Under the pieces are notes generated by a model, which saw only the letters and a program-made list of their open reading frames with translations, was not told where the DNA came from and did no database searches. Positions 9,697 through 18,038 of a stretch of 41,873 nucleotides of DNA are shown here, piece by piece; the stretch's first letter is position 1, and each line of letters begins with the position of its first letter. The translations under genes were made by a program, and so were the position numbers. Origin of the DNA: Candidatus Peribacteria bacterium (GTDB taxonomy: Bacteria > Patescibacteriota > Gracilibacteria > UBA1369 > 2-02-FULL-48-14); NCBI GenBank assembly GCA_943357175.1, contig CALRGE010000001.1, positions 129,232 to 171,104 of the forward strand, given 5' to 3'.

Positions 9697-9966
9697 TCAA
9701 TTTAACTCATTTTTATCTACGTCACCGGACAACACTTCTGCGATTCTATGTAGTTCACCACTAATAATCAGATTTACAATCCATTGGTCAGGGTCGATTT
9801 TTGCAGAAATTGCTGCGATTTGTGCGCCTAAAATTTTAATTACTTGAGGATCTTTAGTCTCATTCATGGCAATCATCAAAGCAGCGTAGTTTTGAGCCTC
9901 ATCTTTTGTATATACTCCTGAAAACTCCATTTCTCTAGCCATTTCTTCGATCCTATCTTTCATCAT
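9697..9966 (-). CDS. Hypothetical protein, 89 aa
   Basis: Not recognised. A small acidic protein, mostly helical by its residue pattern (RIEEMAREMEF, AQNYAALMIAMNE), with no membrane segment or cysteine pair. It starts with two methionine codons (ATGATG) behind an A/T-rich leader without a Shine-Dalgarno motif. It is on the same strand as the TPR gene upstream, with about 46 bases between them, and ends about 75 bases before the rnpB promoter. A short palindrome (CACCGGCGGTG, about 9662-9672) lies between its stop and that promoter. Confidence 0.55.
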   Translation of the reverse strand: MMKDRIEEMAREMEFSGVYTKDEAQNYAALMIAMNETKDPQVIKILGAQIAAISAKIDPDQWIVNLIISGELHRIAEVLSGDVDKNELN

Positions 9967-10012
9967 AAATAAAAAATAACAGATGTGAGACTAACACACT
10001 CTATCTATTGGG

Positions 10013-10603
10013 TCAATTGCTTTCCTCCAACTTCATGAACTCTCTTTTGAAAAATTTCGCCGTTTCTAGGCAGTCTTTTGCTTTTTCATTATCAGGTTCA
10101 AGTTTCAAAGCGTACTCGAGTAGTTCGATTGTTCGGTTGAATTCTCGGTCGTTTAAGTAGCAAACTGCAAGATCACAGATCACTAATGTATCTGTTGGAG
10201 CAATTGCGCGCGCTCTTTCAAGCATAATTAGACCTCGTTTTCTATCTCCACCGTGGAAAATTGACCAACCTAAACATCTTAAAATTTCAGGGTGATGCGG
10301 TTGAACTTTGTTAGCAGTTTCAAGAGTTTGTACAGATTTCTCGAAATCACCGATAGATGAATACAAAAAGCCCAATAAATATAGCGCGTTTGCGCTTGTT
10401 GGCTTCAATTTTAGCGCGTAGTTAAGCGCTTTCATTGATTTCTCGTATTCGCGAAGGCTCAAATAGTTGTCGCCGAGTTCCTCGTAAGCTTCCACGTAGT
10501 CTAAGTCGCTGATCAGCATTTTGTTTGCTAAGGCGATAGCTTCCTCATGGTTTCCGGCTAGTTTCAGCGCGTCGGCTTTTTTAAGCAATTCGTCGAGTGA
10601 CAT
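10013..10603 (-). CDS. Tetratricopeptide repeat protein
   Basis: A 196-residue protein made almost entirely of about five 34-residue TPR units. Examples are YVEAYEELGDNYLSLREYEK, SANALYLLGFLYSSIGDFEK and HPEILRCLGWSIFHGGDRKR. Each has the small residues and the aromatic/Gly pattern of TPR helices A and B. TPR proteins are scaffolds that bind partner proteins, so the partner here is unknown. There is no signal peptide, so a cytoplasmic role is expected. The leader reads AAACAAAAACAAAAATG with no ribosome-binding site, a purine-rich style seen at other starts in this window. Confidence 0.85.
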   Translation of the reverse strand: MSLDELLKKADALKLAGNHEEAIALANKMLISDLDYVEAYEELGDNYLSLREYEKSMKALNYALKLKPTSANALYLLGFLYSSIGDFEKSVQTLETANKVQPHHPEILRCLGWSIFHGGDRKRGLIMLERARAIAPTDTLVICDLAVCYLNDREFNRTIELLEYALKLEPDNEKAKDCLETAKFFKREFMKLEESN

Positions 10604-10720
10604 TTTTGTTTTTGTTTTATTTTTCTGTATCTCGTAATTATATCAAAAAAGCGGAGGAATTTCAAGCCCTTTCTTTTGGCTTTTGGAAGGGATTCTTGCT
10701 CATGAGCTGAAAAAAAGAAG

Positions 10721-10736
10721 CTGTTCCCGGGAATAG
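10721..10736. repeat. 16-bp palindrome upstream of the orphan gene promoter
   Basis: CTGTTCCCGGGAATAG is a near-perfect dyad (one G-T pair) that ends 15 bases before the -35 of the promoter at 10752. Its compact, loopless form fits a dimeric repressor or activator site better than a terminator. This is an inference from position only. Confidence 0.35.
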
Positions 10737-10751
10737 TTTTACAGGTGGGGA

Positions 10752-10780
10752 TTGACTTGCCCGGGCGTTTATTGTATATT
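10752..10780 (+). promoter_or_regulatory. Sigma-70-type promoter for the 151-aa gene
   Basis: TTGACT (10752-10757), a 17-base spacer, then TATATT (10775-10780). Transcription would start near 10787, only about 12 bases before the ATG at 10799, with no Shine-Dalgarno motif in that leader. Confidence 0.75.
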
Positions 10781-10798
10781 CCGCTCTCATAATTATTT

Positions 10799-11254
10799 AT
10801 GATTGAAATTGGAGGGATTCAGTTCGAGGAAAAAGAGGAGGGAATTTTATCACCAGTAGGCCCCGAAAGAGTGTCTGCTGAGTTGGTAGGAAATAATTTC
10901 CCTAGAATTACTGAAGTTTTGCAATCAGATAGAGTGATTCTTGCGCCACTTGAACTTGTTCGAAGTCAATTTGATCAGTATCTTTTGAAAATTCCACCTT
11001 ATTTTTTTGATGATTGGCATCAGGATTATCCTACAGGTCTATCTGCGGTTGCACTCTTTAATAGAAGTAGTAACAATCAAAGGGGTTTCACAGAGTGGAG
11101 GTTAATTGGAGGTCCAACTGTGCAAATTGATTGGGCACTTAATCCACTTTCAGTTTTGATTTTTAATAATCTTAGCGGAGAACATAGAGGTGTCTATAAT
11201 CCTGTTGATGAAAAAGCTGAAGAGAATCAATTATATAAATTTAAGATTTTCTAG
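10799..11254 (+). CDS. Hypothetical protein, 151 aa
   Basis: Not recognised. A soluble protein without signal peptide or membrane helix. It has an aromatic-rich middle (YFFDDWHQDYPTG) and a likely beta-rich second half (WRLIGGPTVQIDWALNPLSVL). It has its own clear promoter and is the only plus-strand gene among about 9 kb of minus-strand genes. Its TAG stop shares the palindrome CTAG with the stop of convergent galU (4-base overlap). Neither neighbour suggests a function. Confidence 0.65.
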   Translation: MIEIGGIQFEEKEEGILSPVGPERVSAELVGNNFPRITEVLQSDRVILAPLELVRSQFDQYLLKIPPYFFDDWHQDYPTGLSAVALFNRSSNNQRGFTEWRLIGGPTVQIDWALNPLSVLIFNNLSGEHRGVYNPVDEKAEENQLYKFKIF

Positions 11255-12117
11255 AACCCTTCGCACATACTTTTAACCTTTGCGCGAAGTTCAGGGTCTT
11301 TCATTGCGTAGGCGATGTTGGCTTGGAGTAGGCCCCATTTATTTCCAGTGTCGTAACGGGTTCCTTCAACTTCGAGAGCGTGAATTTTTTGACCAGCGGC
11401 GAGCATGGCCCGGAAACCGTCAATTAATTTGATTTCTCCCTGGCTTGAAGGAGTTGAATTTTCTAGGAATTTGAAAATATCAGGTGTGCAAATATATTTT
11501 CCAACAATTCCGTAATCTGAAGGAGCATCTTCTGCTTTCGGCTTTTCCACGAGTCCGCGAACTTCAATTATGCGGCCGTTTTGCGAAAGTGGGTCAATTA
11601 CACCGTAACTTGAAATATTTTCTTTCGCGACTTTTTCTGTGCAAATTACAGAAGTTCCTGTCTTGTTATAGACTTCAATTAATTGTGCGAGTGCAGGAGT
11701 TTTACTATCAATTATATCGTCGCCGAAAAGAACTGCAAAAGGCTCATCACCAACTATTTCACGGGCGCAGAGAATTGCGTGGCCGTCTCCGAGAGGCTGG
11801 GCCTGGCGAACATAGATAAATTTTGCTAGTTTTTCGATATCTTGAACAAGTTTCAATAGATCATGTTTTTCTTTTTCCACGAGATTGTGCTCGAGTTCGA
11901 AAGAATGATCGAAGTGATCTTCAATTGCACGTTTTCCACGACCTGTAATTATTATGATTTCTTCGATCCCGCTTGCAACCGCTTCCTCAACTAGATATTG
12001 AATAACAGGTTTGTCGAGAATCGGTAGCATTTCTTTCGGCAGTGCTTTTGTTACAGGTAAAAATCGTGTGCCGAAACCTGCGGCAGGGAATACGGCTTTT
12101 CTTATTTTTTGACTCAT
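11251..12117 (-). CDS. galU: UTP-glucose-1-phosphate uridylyltransferase
   Basis: GalU makes UDP-glucose from UTP and glucose-1-phosphate, feeding surface polysaccharide and glycolipid synthesis. The 288 residues match the family length. The nucleotide-binding signature AAGFGTRFLPVTKALPKEML sits at residues 12-31. Further matches are DKPVIQYLVEEA, AVLFGDDIID and the C-terminal KWGLLQANIAYAM. It is the last gene of the ftsH-hsp20-galU operon and starts in an ATGA overlap with hsp20. Regulation together with quality-control genes would be unusual and may only reflect genome packing. It logically supplies the sugar transferase at 7295-8737. Confidence 0.96.
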   Translation of the reverse strand: MSQKIRKAVFPAAGFGTRFLPVTKALPKEMLPILDKPVIQYLVEEAVASGIEEIIIITGRGKRAIEDHFDHSFELEHNLVEKEKHDLLKLVQDIEKLAKFIYVRQAQPLGDGHAILCAREIVGDEPFAVLFGDDIIDSKTPALAQLIEVYNKTGTSVICTEKVAKENISSYGVIDPLSQNGRIIEVRGLVEKPKAEDAPSDYGIVGKYICTPDIFKFLENSTPSSQGEIKLIDGFRAMLAAGQKIHALEVEGTRYDTGNKWGLLQANIAYAMKDPELRAKVKSMCEGF

Positions 12118-12554
12118 TCTTCGTCGTTAATATGAATTATTCTGGTTTTGAAATCTTCCGTTTTTGGAATTGTGATTGTGAGAAGTGAATCTGTAACTTT
12201 CGCTTTAATGTTCTTGCGATCGATGTGATCTGGAAGAACGATTGAGCGAGAAAAAACTCCCCAAAAAAGTTCATTGACCAGCGGGCTTTTTCCCTCAATT
12301 TCACCGATTTTTTTACGTTCACCGCGAATTGTAAGCACGTCGTCTTGGATTGCAACTTTGATTTCGGTTTTTTCTACTCCTGCAATCGGACAAATTATTA
12401 ACATTTTGTCTTCGCTTTGGTAGATGTCGACAGAAAGTTGACCTTCTTTTGCTGCGGGGGCTTCATGTGCAGCTGGATTTCGTCTCACAACTTTAATGCT
12501 CCCGTCTTTGACGGGGCTGGCATGCTTGAGTTGGCCAATTCCAATACTATTCAT
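12114..12554 (-). CDS. Small heat shock protein (Hsp20/alpha-crystallin family)
   Basis: An ATP-independent holdase that keeps unfolding proteins soluble. The 146 residues hold an alpha-crystallin domain at about 38-135: LSVDIYQSEDKMLIICPIAGV at the start, VLTIRGERKK in the middle and SLLTITIPK near the end. A short C-terminal tail contains IIHI, resembling the I-x-I motif used for oligomer assembly. The N-terminal arm is short. The gene is joined by ATGA overlaps to ftsH upstream and galU downstream, so all three are probably translated from one mRNA. Pairing with the FtsH protease makes sense as membrane and protein quality control. Confidence 0.93.
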   Translation of the reverse strand: MNSIGIGQLKHASPVKDGSIKVVRRNPAAHEAPAAKEGQLSVDIYQSEDKMLIICPIAGVEKTEIKVAIQDDVLTIRGERKKIGEIEGKSPLVNELFWGVFSRSIVLPDHIDRKNIKAKVTDSLLTITIPKTEDFKTRIIHINDEE

Positions 12555-14401
12555 GCGTCTTTAGTCTTTAATTTTTTACCGTCGAATAGAGAAATAAAAT
12601 CTTCTCTATTGAGAGTTTCCACCTCTATAAGCTTTTTTGCAACAGTTTCGAGTTCTTTTTTGTGCTTAGTTAGAATCTCTTTGGCTTCTTTATATGCTCG
12701 TTCCACGAAGCCGTTTATCTGTTTATCTATTTCTGCTGCCTTATCTTCAGAGTAATTTTTTGCGTGACCGTAATCGCGGCCAAGGAAAACTTCGTGATTT
12801 TTTTGACCGTAGACAACAGGTCCAAGTGGTGACATTCCAAATTCAGTAACCATTCTTCGCGCCATTCCTGAGGCTCTTTCGAGATCGTTAGAAGGACCTG
12901 TAGAAACCTGACCGTAAATCATTTCCTCAGCAACATAACCTCCCAAAAGGGAAGCCATTTCGTGTTCGAATTTTCGTTTTGTGTAGAGGTGTTTGTCTTC
13001 ATCTGGAACAAACCAAGTCGCACCAAGTGACATTCCACGAGAAACGATTGTGATTTTTCTCACAGGATCGCAATCTTTCAAAACGTGACCAACAATTGCA
13101 TGTCCGCACTCGTGATAAGCAGTGACTTCTTTTTCATCTTTAGATAAAACGTGAGATTTTCTTTCAGGGCCAAGTTGAACTTTTTCTACTGACATCTCAA
13201 TGTCGTGCTGATTTACTTCCTTTTTGTTCTGTTTAGCCGCAAGAATTGCTGCTTCGTTTAGTAGATTTTCAAGATCTGCTCCAGAAAAACCCGGAGTTTG
13301 TTTTGCGATTGCTTTCAAATCGACGTCTTTTGCGAGAGGCTTGTTTCGAGCGTGCACTGCTAAAATTTCTGCACGATCATTCACTCCAGGATTATCAACC
13401 ACAACTCGACGGTCAAAACGACCCGGTCTGAGTAGGGCAGGGTCAAGAACATCTGGCCTGTTAGTTGCAGCCATTACAATTACGTTTGTGTTTGTTTCAA
13501 AGCCATCCATCTCTGTTAAAATCTGGTTTAAAGTTTGTTCTCTTTCATCATGGCCTCCACCAAGGCCGGCTCCTCGCTGCCTACCAACTGCATCAATTTC
13601 ATCAATGAAAATAATACAAGGCGCATTTCGTTTTGCTTTTTTGAAAAGGTCACGCACTCGGCTTGCACCCACACCCACGAACATTTCAACGAATTCTGAA
13701 CCTGAAATGCTGAAGAATGGCACGTTCGCTTCTCCTGCAACTGCTCTAGCAAGTAGAGTTTTACCAGTTCCCGGTCCACCAACTAATACAACACCTTTTG
13801 GAATTTTTGCTCCCATCGCGGTGTATTTTGTTGGATGTTTAAGGAAGTCTACGATTTCTTCTAATTCCTCTTTTGCCTCTTTTACACCTGCAACATCTTT
13901 GAAAGTTGTTTTTTCTTTTTCTTTGTCATGAAGTTTTGCACCTGATTTTCCGAATGACATTGCCTGATTATTTGCTCCACTTGCACCGCGCATCATGAAA
14001 AATAGGAAACCGATAATTAATACGAATGGAATAATTGAAAGTGCAATGTTTATCCAAATGTCTGTTGAAGAAGTATCTTTAACTTCAACTTTTATCGCCG
14101 ATACGATTTTTGGATCGACATCTTTTAAAAGTTCGTTAGTTGTTTCGCCGTACTCTTTATATGTGTAATACTTTGTTCCATCTGAAAGTGTGTAATTAAG
14201 TTTACTATCACTTGTTTCGATTTCAGTTATTTTTCCCGCCTTTGCATCTGCAATCATTTGTGAAACTGCAACTTGTGTTGAAACCGGTTCACTACCTGGG
14301 TTCCAAATTGTGGCAATTGCTGAAATTAGCAACACGCCACAAATAATCGCAATAAGTGGACTCGGTCTTCTTGGTTGAACAGTTTTATCCATATTATCCA
14401 T
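12551..14401 (-). CDS. ftsH: ATP-dependent zinc metalloprotease FtsH
   Basis: FtsH is a hexameric membrane AAA+ protease that removes damaged membrane and some soluble proteins. The 616 residues follow the standard plan. There are two membrane helices (about 15-33 and 115-137) around a small external domain. Walker A GGPGTGKT is at 208-215, Walker [12 protein letters not shown] at about 263-273, and the second region of homology lies near [21 protein letters not shown]. The zinc site HECGH is at 430-434 (usually HEAGH). The third ligand region, [10 protein letters not shown], is also present. The HExxH ligands and catalytic Glu are kept, so it should be active. The leader before the ATG is T/A rich without a Shine-Dalgarno motif. 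Confidence 0.98.
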   Translation of the reverse strand: MDNMDKTVQPRRPSPLIAIICGVLLISAIATIWNPGSEPVSTQVAVSQMIADAKAGKITEIETSDSKLNYTLSDGTKYYTYKEYGETTNELLKDVDPKIVSAIKVEVKDTSSTDIWINIALSIIPFVLIIGFLFFMMRGASGANNQAMSFGKSGAKLHDKEKEKTTFKDVAGVKEAKEELEEIVDFLKHPTKYTAMGAKIPKGVVLVGGPGTGKTLLARAVAGEANVPFFSISGSEFVEMFVGVGASRVRDLFKKAKRNAPCIIFIDEIDAVGRQRGAGLGGGHDEREQTLNQILTEMDGFETNTNVIVMAATNRPDVLDPALLRPGRFDRRVVVDNPGVNDRAEILAVHARNKPLAKDVDLKAIAKQTPGFSGADLENLLNEAAILAAKQNKKEVNQHDIEMSVEKVQLGPERKSHVLSKDEKEVTAYHECGHAIVGHVLKDCDPVRKITIVSRGMSLGATWFVPDEDKHLYTKRKFEHEMASLLGGYVAEEMIYGQVSTGPSNDLERASGMARRMVTEFGMSPLGPVVYGQKNHEVFLGRDYGHAKNYSEDKAAEIDKQINGFVERAYKEAKEILTKHKKELETVAKKLIEVETLNREDFISLFDGKKLKTKDA

Positions 14402-14439
14402 TGGTTTTTTTAAAGCTTGGATATTGTAGTGTTAAATCA

Positions 14440-14478
14440 AAAATGCTTCAAGTGGGATTAGCCGACCAGAAGCATTTT
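14440..14478 (-). terminator. Rho-independent-type terminator after the 70-aa membrane gene
   Basis: Ten-base perfect arms AAAATGCTTC (14440-14449) and GAAGCATTTT (14469-14478) with a 19-base loop. On the minus strand the stem is followed by TTTTTGATTT. It separates the 70-residue gene from ftsH, so ftsH should have its own promoter. Confidence 0.65.
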
Positions 14479-14510
14479 GATGTTTTTATGTAGTTGAAGA
14501 TGACGCGAAT

Positions 14511-14723
14511 TTATTTCCCCTCTTTTTTTAGCCAAGGTGAGATGATCACGGCTAGGGCTATTGCGTCGATCATGAGGAAAACGATTCTAACTGGTGCACC
14601 GCTCTCATCTCTATTCATGTACTGACTTATATAGTCAATGTAGTAATAAAAAAGACTATAGTGCAGGGCTAAAATTACAATTAACAGTAAAAGAGAAACT
14701 ACCTTTCGTGGATTCATTTTCAT
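14511..14723 (-). CDS. Small membrane protein, 70 aa, two helices
   Basis: Not recognised. Two hydrophobic segments (VVSLLLLIVILALHYSLFYY at about 8-27 and IVFLMIDAIALAVIISPWL at about 47-65) flank a short polar loop. Lysines are at both ends, which suggests that both termini face the cytoplasm. An alternative ATG lies two codons downstream. It is closed off by a convincing terminator, which supports it as a real transcription unit. A tract of eight C residues lies about 38 bases upstream of the start (14761-14768). Confidence 0.55.
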   Translation of the reverse strand: MKMNPRKVVSLLLLIVILALHYSLFYYYIDYISQYMNRDESGAPVRIVFLMIDAIALAVIISPWLKKEGK

Positions 14724-14921
14724 GGTGGAGAGTTAGAAAATTTTAAACCAGTTCAGTCTACCCCCCCCATGAAATTTACAACAAGTGATAGTTAAAGGCG
14801 GCGTGAAAGCACGAAATACGAGTGCACACTCACCTCGCAAAATGTCTAGTTGAAGTGGGCGTTTTGATCTGTTAATCGCGCTGGTTTTTGCTATACTTTT
14901 TTTAATTTAACCCCACCTAAA

Positions 14922-15713
14922 ATGAACGATAAAGAACTACTAGAAACCGCAGAATTTTACGGAAAGAAACTCTTGTATTGGAGATATAAATTTACCGGCC
15001 TACTCGCAGAAATTAACAAACGTAAACTGTATGAGAAGAAAAACTGCAGTTCTATTTTCGAGTTTGCTGCAAAGTTCGGCGGATTATCTGAAGAACAAGT
15101 TAGAAGAGTACTAAATTTAGACAAACGATTTGAAGAACTACCAAATCTTCACGCCGCACTTGTAAACGGCGAAGTTAGTATTAATAAGTTGTTGAGAGTT
15201 GCAGCAATTGCGACACCAGAGAATGAAGAAAAACTTGTGACTGCGGCAAAGATTTTAAGTAACCGAGCAATTGAAACTTTCGTACGTGATGAAAAAGAGA
15301 ATGGCTTATTTGAGCCAGAAATCGAAGTAAAATCCGTGCACGTGCACATTAATGAAGAAGTGAAAGTTAGATTAGCTGAGCTTCAAGAAAAAGGAATCGA
15401 CATCAACGAAATCATCAGCGCCGCGCTTAACAAACGTGAGGAAGAGATTGCAGAAGAGAAAGCACAACCTGTTGGATCAGCAAAATCACGTCCGCTTCCA
15501 GTCAAAACAAAGAAATTAAACAAGAAAGAATTTGGCACCAAATGTTCCATTCCAACCTGTAAAAAACCATCTGAAGTTATCCACCATACCCAAACTTTCG
15601 CACTTTCACACAGACACGACCCGAACTACCTCGCTCCACTCTGCAAAGAACAGCACGAAATTGCGCACTCGATTAACTTGAAGGTAAGGGAGAAGAGATT
15701 TGCAAAATCTTGA
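14922..15713 (+). CDS. HNH endonuclease-like protein
   Basis: 263 residues. The C-terminal 60 residues form a probable HNH/treble-clef domain: a Cys pair in CSIPTCKKP, the HH of SEVIHHTQTF, then LAPLCKEQHEIAH. The N-terminal 130 residues are helical and resemble the helical part found in front of HNH domains in DUF222-like proteins. A linker rich in Lys/Glu (about 165-200) joins the two. HNH proteins cut or nick DNA and many are selfish or anti-phage, but nothing here shows the target. It stands alone, in opposite orientation to both neighbours, with a -10-like TATACT at 14892-14897 and no good -35. Nuclease activity is inferred from motif only. Confidence 0.72.
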   Translation: MNDKELLETAEFYGKKLLYWRYKFTGLLAEINKRKLYEKKNCSSIFEFAAKFGGLSEEQVRRVLNLDKRFEELPNLHAALVNGEVSINKLLRVAAIATPENEEKLVTAAKILSNRAIETFVRDEKENGLFEPEIEVKSVHVHINEEVKVRLAELQEKGIDINEIISAALNKREEEIAEEKAQPVGSAKSRPLPVKTKKLNKKEFGTKCSIPTCKKPSEVIHHTQTFALSHRHDPNYLAPLCKEQHEIAHSINLKVREKRFAKS

Positions 15714-15767
15714 TAAATTGAAGATGAAGGATTGGGCCAGCCGGCTTTATATGGAAGCCAGAGGAGC

Positions 15768-16682
15768 CTAAACAATTCCCGCTCGTTCTTTTTTCATCAC
15801 TAAAAACTTTTTCTCGTGCCATTCGGTTTTTTTGCGAGATTCGAAAGTGAGAATTGCGTTGTCCCAGCGGTTTATTGTTTGGGCATCGGGAACCATCGAG
15901 CCTGTTGTGCGACGGTACCAAAGTTCTAAAACTGTCGCGCGAACGGGAAAGGCGAGTTTGGCGTATGCGGCGCGATGGAGGCCTTCTTTTTTGTCGAGGA
16001 ATTCATCCATGAAAACTGCAGCTTGGTTTTCTAGTAGAGCTTGAAGATCGAGCCAATAACTTTTCTGATCTTGCCATCGTTGAGCAAGGCCCGGATATAC
16101 GTGATTTAAAACCGGCACTATTTTGTGTCGGAGAAAATTGCGAGTGAAATTTTCGTCGTTGTTGGAAGGATCGTCGCGATAAGGGATTTCGTTGAAGGCG
16201 ATGTATTCATCGATTTCAGTGCGGCTCGTAAAAAGTAGAGGACGGAAAATATTTTCGCGCAGAACTTGCATGCCGGAAAGGCCTTTTACTCGAGTGCCAC
16301 GGAGAAAGTGAAGCATCATACTTTCAAAATCATCGTCTTGGTGATGGGCTGTCAAAATGTAAATAGCTTTGTTTTTCTTGGCTAGTTTGTTGAAATATTC
16401 GTAGCGTTTTTCACGACCCCATTCTTCAAGATTCCCACCGGCAGGTTTGAGTTTAGTCTTAGCAAATTGAATGTGCCATCTTTGCATCATGCCGTTTACG
16501 AAATCGGCAACTTCACCGGAATCTTCACGAAGTGCGTGATCAACATGAGCAGCGATCACATTTAAATCGAGTCGTTGAGTTGTGAGTGCGTGAATTAGTG
16601 CCATGGAATCTCGGCCACCTGAAACACCAACAATCACTGTGGATTCTTTGGGGATTTGTTTGTGCTCGAGTTTTAATTTCAT
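15768..16682 (-). CDS. tilS: tRNA(Ile)-lysidine synthetase
   Basis: TilS attaches lysine to C34 of tRNA-Ile(CAU), switching it from AUG to AUA decoding. The PP-loop SGGRDSMALIHAL (about residues 20-32) binds ATP. The next family motifs are HVDHALREDSGEVADFV and LTAHHQDDDFESMMLHFLRG, and RPLLFTSRTEI follows. At 304 residues it is the short form, with the catalytic domain plus a helical domain but no full C-terminal tRNA-binding domain. Its ATG overlaps the RNHCP gene stop by one base (TAATG), indicating coupling. Confidence 0.95.
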   Translation of the reverse strand: MKLKLEHKQIPKESTVIVGVSGGRDSMALIHALTTQRLDLNVIAAHVDHALREDSGEVADFVNGMMQRWHIQFAKTKLKPAGGNLEEWGREKRYEYFNKLAKKNKAIYILTAHHQDDDFESMMLHFLRGTRVKGLSGMQVLRENIFRPLLFTSRTEIDEYIAFNEIPYRDDPSNNDENFTRNFLRHKIVPVLNHVYPGLAQRWQDQKSYWLDLQALLENQAAVFMDEFLDKKEGLHRAAYAKLAFPVRATVLELWYRRTTGSMVPDAQTINRWDNAILTFESRKKTEWHEKKFLVMKKERAGIV

Positions 16683-16990
16683 TAGATGGGATTTTTTGAA
16701 ATCTCCGCCGCGAGACTCATATTATCATCATCTGCCATTTTATTGCGAGTAGTTACTCCACATTTGATACATTTGTGCAAGAGAATCCAGCCCTTTTTGC
16801 CGCTCTGTGTTACGTTTGTGGGTTGCATAATACCACCGCAATTTGAGGCTCGGTCACCTGGAAATTCCGCGTCTAGATGCTGTGAATGAAGGCAAGTCGT
16901 GCAGTGGTTTCTGCATGAACTGGGATGGCGCACGTTAGGCGCGCTACAGTTTAGGCATTGAAAAGATTCGTTTAAACTTATAAAATTCAT
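16682..16990 (-). CDS. RNHCP domain protein (zinc-ribbon-like)
   Basis: About 102 residues with the family core SCRNHCTTCLHSQHLD followed by FPGDRASNCGGIMQP, and a third Cys pair in HKCIKCG. The N-terminal pair CLNC is also present, giving a likely two-zinc protein. The function of the family is unknown. I chose the ATG at 16990; a GTG at 17011 would add seven residues (EIYFVL region) but nearly abuts the divergent pilus gene. With ATG 16990, a TATATT at 16998-17003 lies 7 bases upstream, consistent with leaderless translation. It is coupled to tilS through TAATG. Confidence 0.82.
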   Translation of the reverse strand: MNFISLNESFQCLNCSAPNVRHPSSCRNHCTTCLHSQHLDAEFPGDRASNCGGIMQPTNVTQSGKKGWILLHKCIKCGVTTRNKMADDDNMSLAAEISKNPI

Positions 16991-17017
16991 GAGAACAAAA
17001 TATATCTCCACAGCAAA

Positions 17018-17530
17018 ATGGACAAGACATATGAAGCGCCCGGTGGGCGATTGCTTTCAACCTTAGTGGTTTTTGTTTTTGTTATTGGTGCACTTTACAC
17101 CGGTTTTTTGTTTTTCAAACAAAGTAGTTTGAATTCTGAAATTGAAAGAATCGTAGGTGAAAAAACAGATTTGGAAATGCAGATTGCTCAATTGAAGGCT
17201 GAGCAAGTTACAGAAGTTTTGGCAGCGCAGGCGTTGAGTGAAAAAGTTTTGGCTGCATCTATGAAATGGTCAAAAGTAGTGAAAAAATTGCAAGATCTAA
17301 CTCCGGTTGGGGTTTTTTATAAAGCTTATTCAGTATCAAAAGACGGTAGTCTCGGCGTTAGTGCAATTGGCGATTCGTATTCTTCAGTTTCAAGCGTGAT
17401 TTCAACAATTCAAAAGTCGAATGATTTTTCTGAAGTTTTTGTTCCATCGGTTTCTCTTGGTAAAACTACTGAAGGTAATGAATTAGTGACATTTTCTATA
17501 CAGTTAAAAGCCTCACAGAATGAAGAATAA
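17018..17530 (+). CDS. Type IV pilus assembly protein, PilN-like
   Basis: 170 residues: a short cytoplasmic tail, one membrane helix (LLSTLVVFVFVIGALYTGFLFF, about 12-33), a coiled coil (about 36-75) and a small alpha/beta domain. This is the shape of PilN, which links the inner-membrane alignment complex to PilO and the cytoplasmic PilM ring. No PilM gene precedes it. Assignment rests on topology and gene order, since PilN sequences diverge strongly. A possible promoter (TTGAAA at 16958, TATAAA at 16979, 15-base spacing) lies inside the start of the divergent RNHCP gene. Confidence 0.65.
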   Translation: MDKTYEAPGGRLLSTLVVFVFVIGALYTGFLFFKQSSLNSEIERIVGEKTDLEMQIAQLKAEQVTEVLAAQALSEKVLAASMKWSKVVKKLQDLTPVGVFYKAYSVSKDGSLGVSAIGDSYSSVSSVISTIQKSNDFSEVFVPSVSLGKTTEGNELVTFSIQLKASQNEE

Positions 17531-18038
17531 TCAAATTTCACAACTCGTTTCAATTCTTCTACTTTTGTTTATGATTTTGGGAGGTGTTTTTTTTGTGGTA
17601 CCAATGAAAGATAATGTTTCTAGTTTGGTTCTTCAAAGAGATGCGGCATCAGTTGATTTACAAGGTTTACAATCACAATATGAAGAGTTGGCAGCATTGG
17701 CTTCGAAGGTTTCAGAGAGTGAAGCGGCAAAAGCAAAACTCCTTTCAGCAGTGCCAGTTGGAAATTCTCAGGATAAATTACTTGATGAACTTACTGAAAT
17801 TAATGCTGGTCTTGAAATCGACATGAATTCTATAAGTTTTGGAAAGTCTACAGATAAAGATTTTGGAAATTATTTGAGCGTTTCTGCTAGTTTCAAAGGC
17901 TCTTATGATCAGTTGATTTCATTTTTGCAAAAAATTGAAAATGCCGAACGGTTGATGCGAATCACAACTCTCAGTGTTCAGTTAACTAGCACTACTGACG
18001 CTGTGTTTACTCTGACGCTTGAGGCTTACTACCAATGA
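17520..18038 (+). CDS. Type IV pilus assembly protein, PilO-like
   Basis: 172 residues with one N-terminal membrane helix (SILLLLFMILGGVFFVVPM, about 11-29), a coiled coil (about 35-70) and a ferredoxin-like C-terminal domain. The PilO-typical pattern is LSVSASFKGSYDQLISFLQKIENAERLMRI, split here at about residues 118-147. It forms the periplasm-facing partner of PilN; in a cell without a classical outer membrane it would face the wall. It overlaps the PilN-like gene by 11 bases and the PilC gene by ATGA, so the three are coupled. Confidence 0.8.
   Translation: MKNNQISQLVSILLLLFMILGGVFFVVPMKDNVSSLVLQRDAASVDLQGLQSQYEELAALASKVSESEAAKAKLLSAVPVGNSQDKLLDELTEINAGLEIDMNSISFGKSTDKDFGNYLSVSASFKGSYDQLISFLQKIENAERLMRITTLSVQLTSTTDAVFTLTLEAYYQ

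Noticed and set aside
13224-13931. A 235-codon plus-strand ORF opposite ftsH
   Set aside because: It is antisense to the AAA domain of ftsH, rich in Ser/Arg/Pro as expected from a shadow frame, and matches no family.
14922-15713. HNH gene as part of a homing intron or intein
   Set aside because: It is a free-standing gene with its own spacing; neither neighbour is interrupted and no intein splice motifs are seen.
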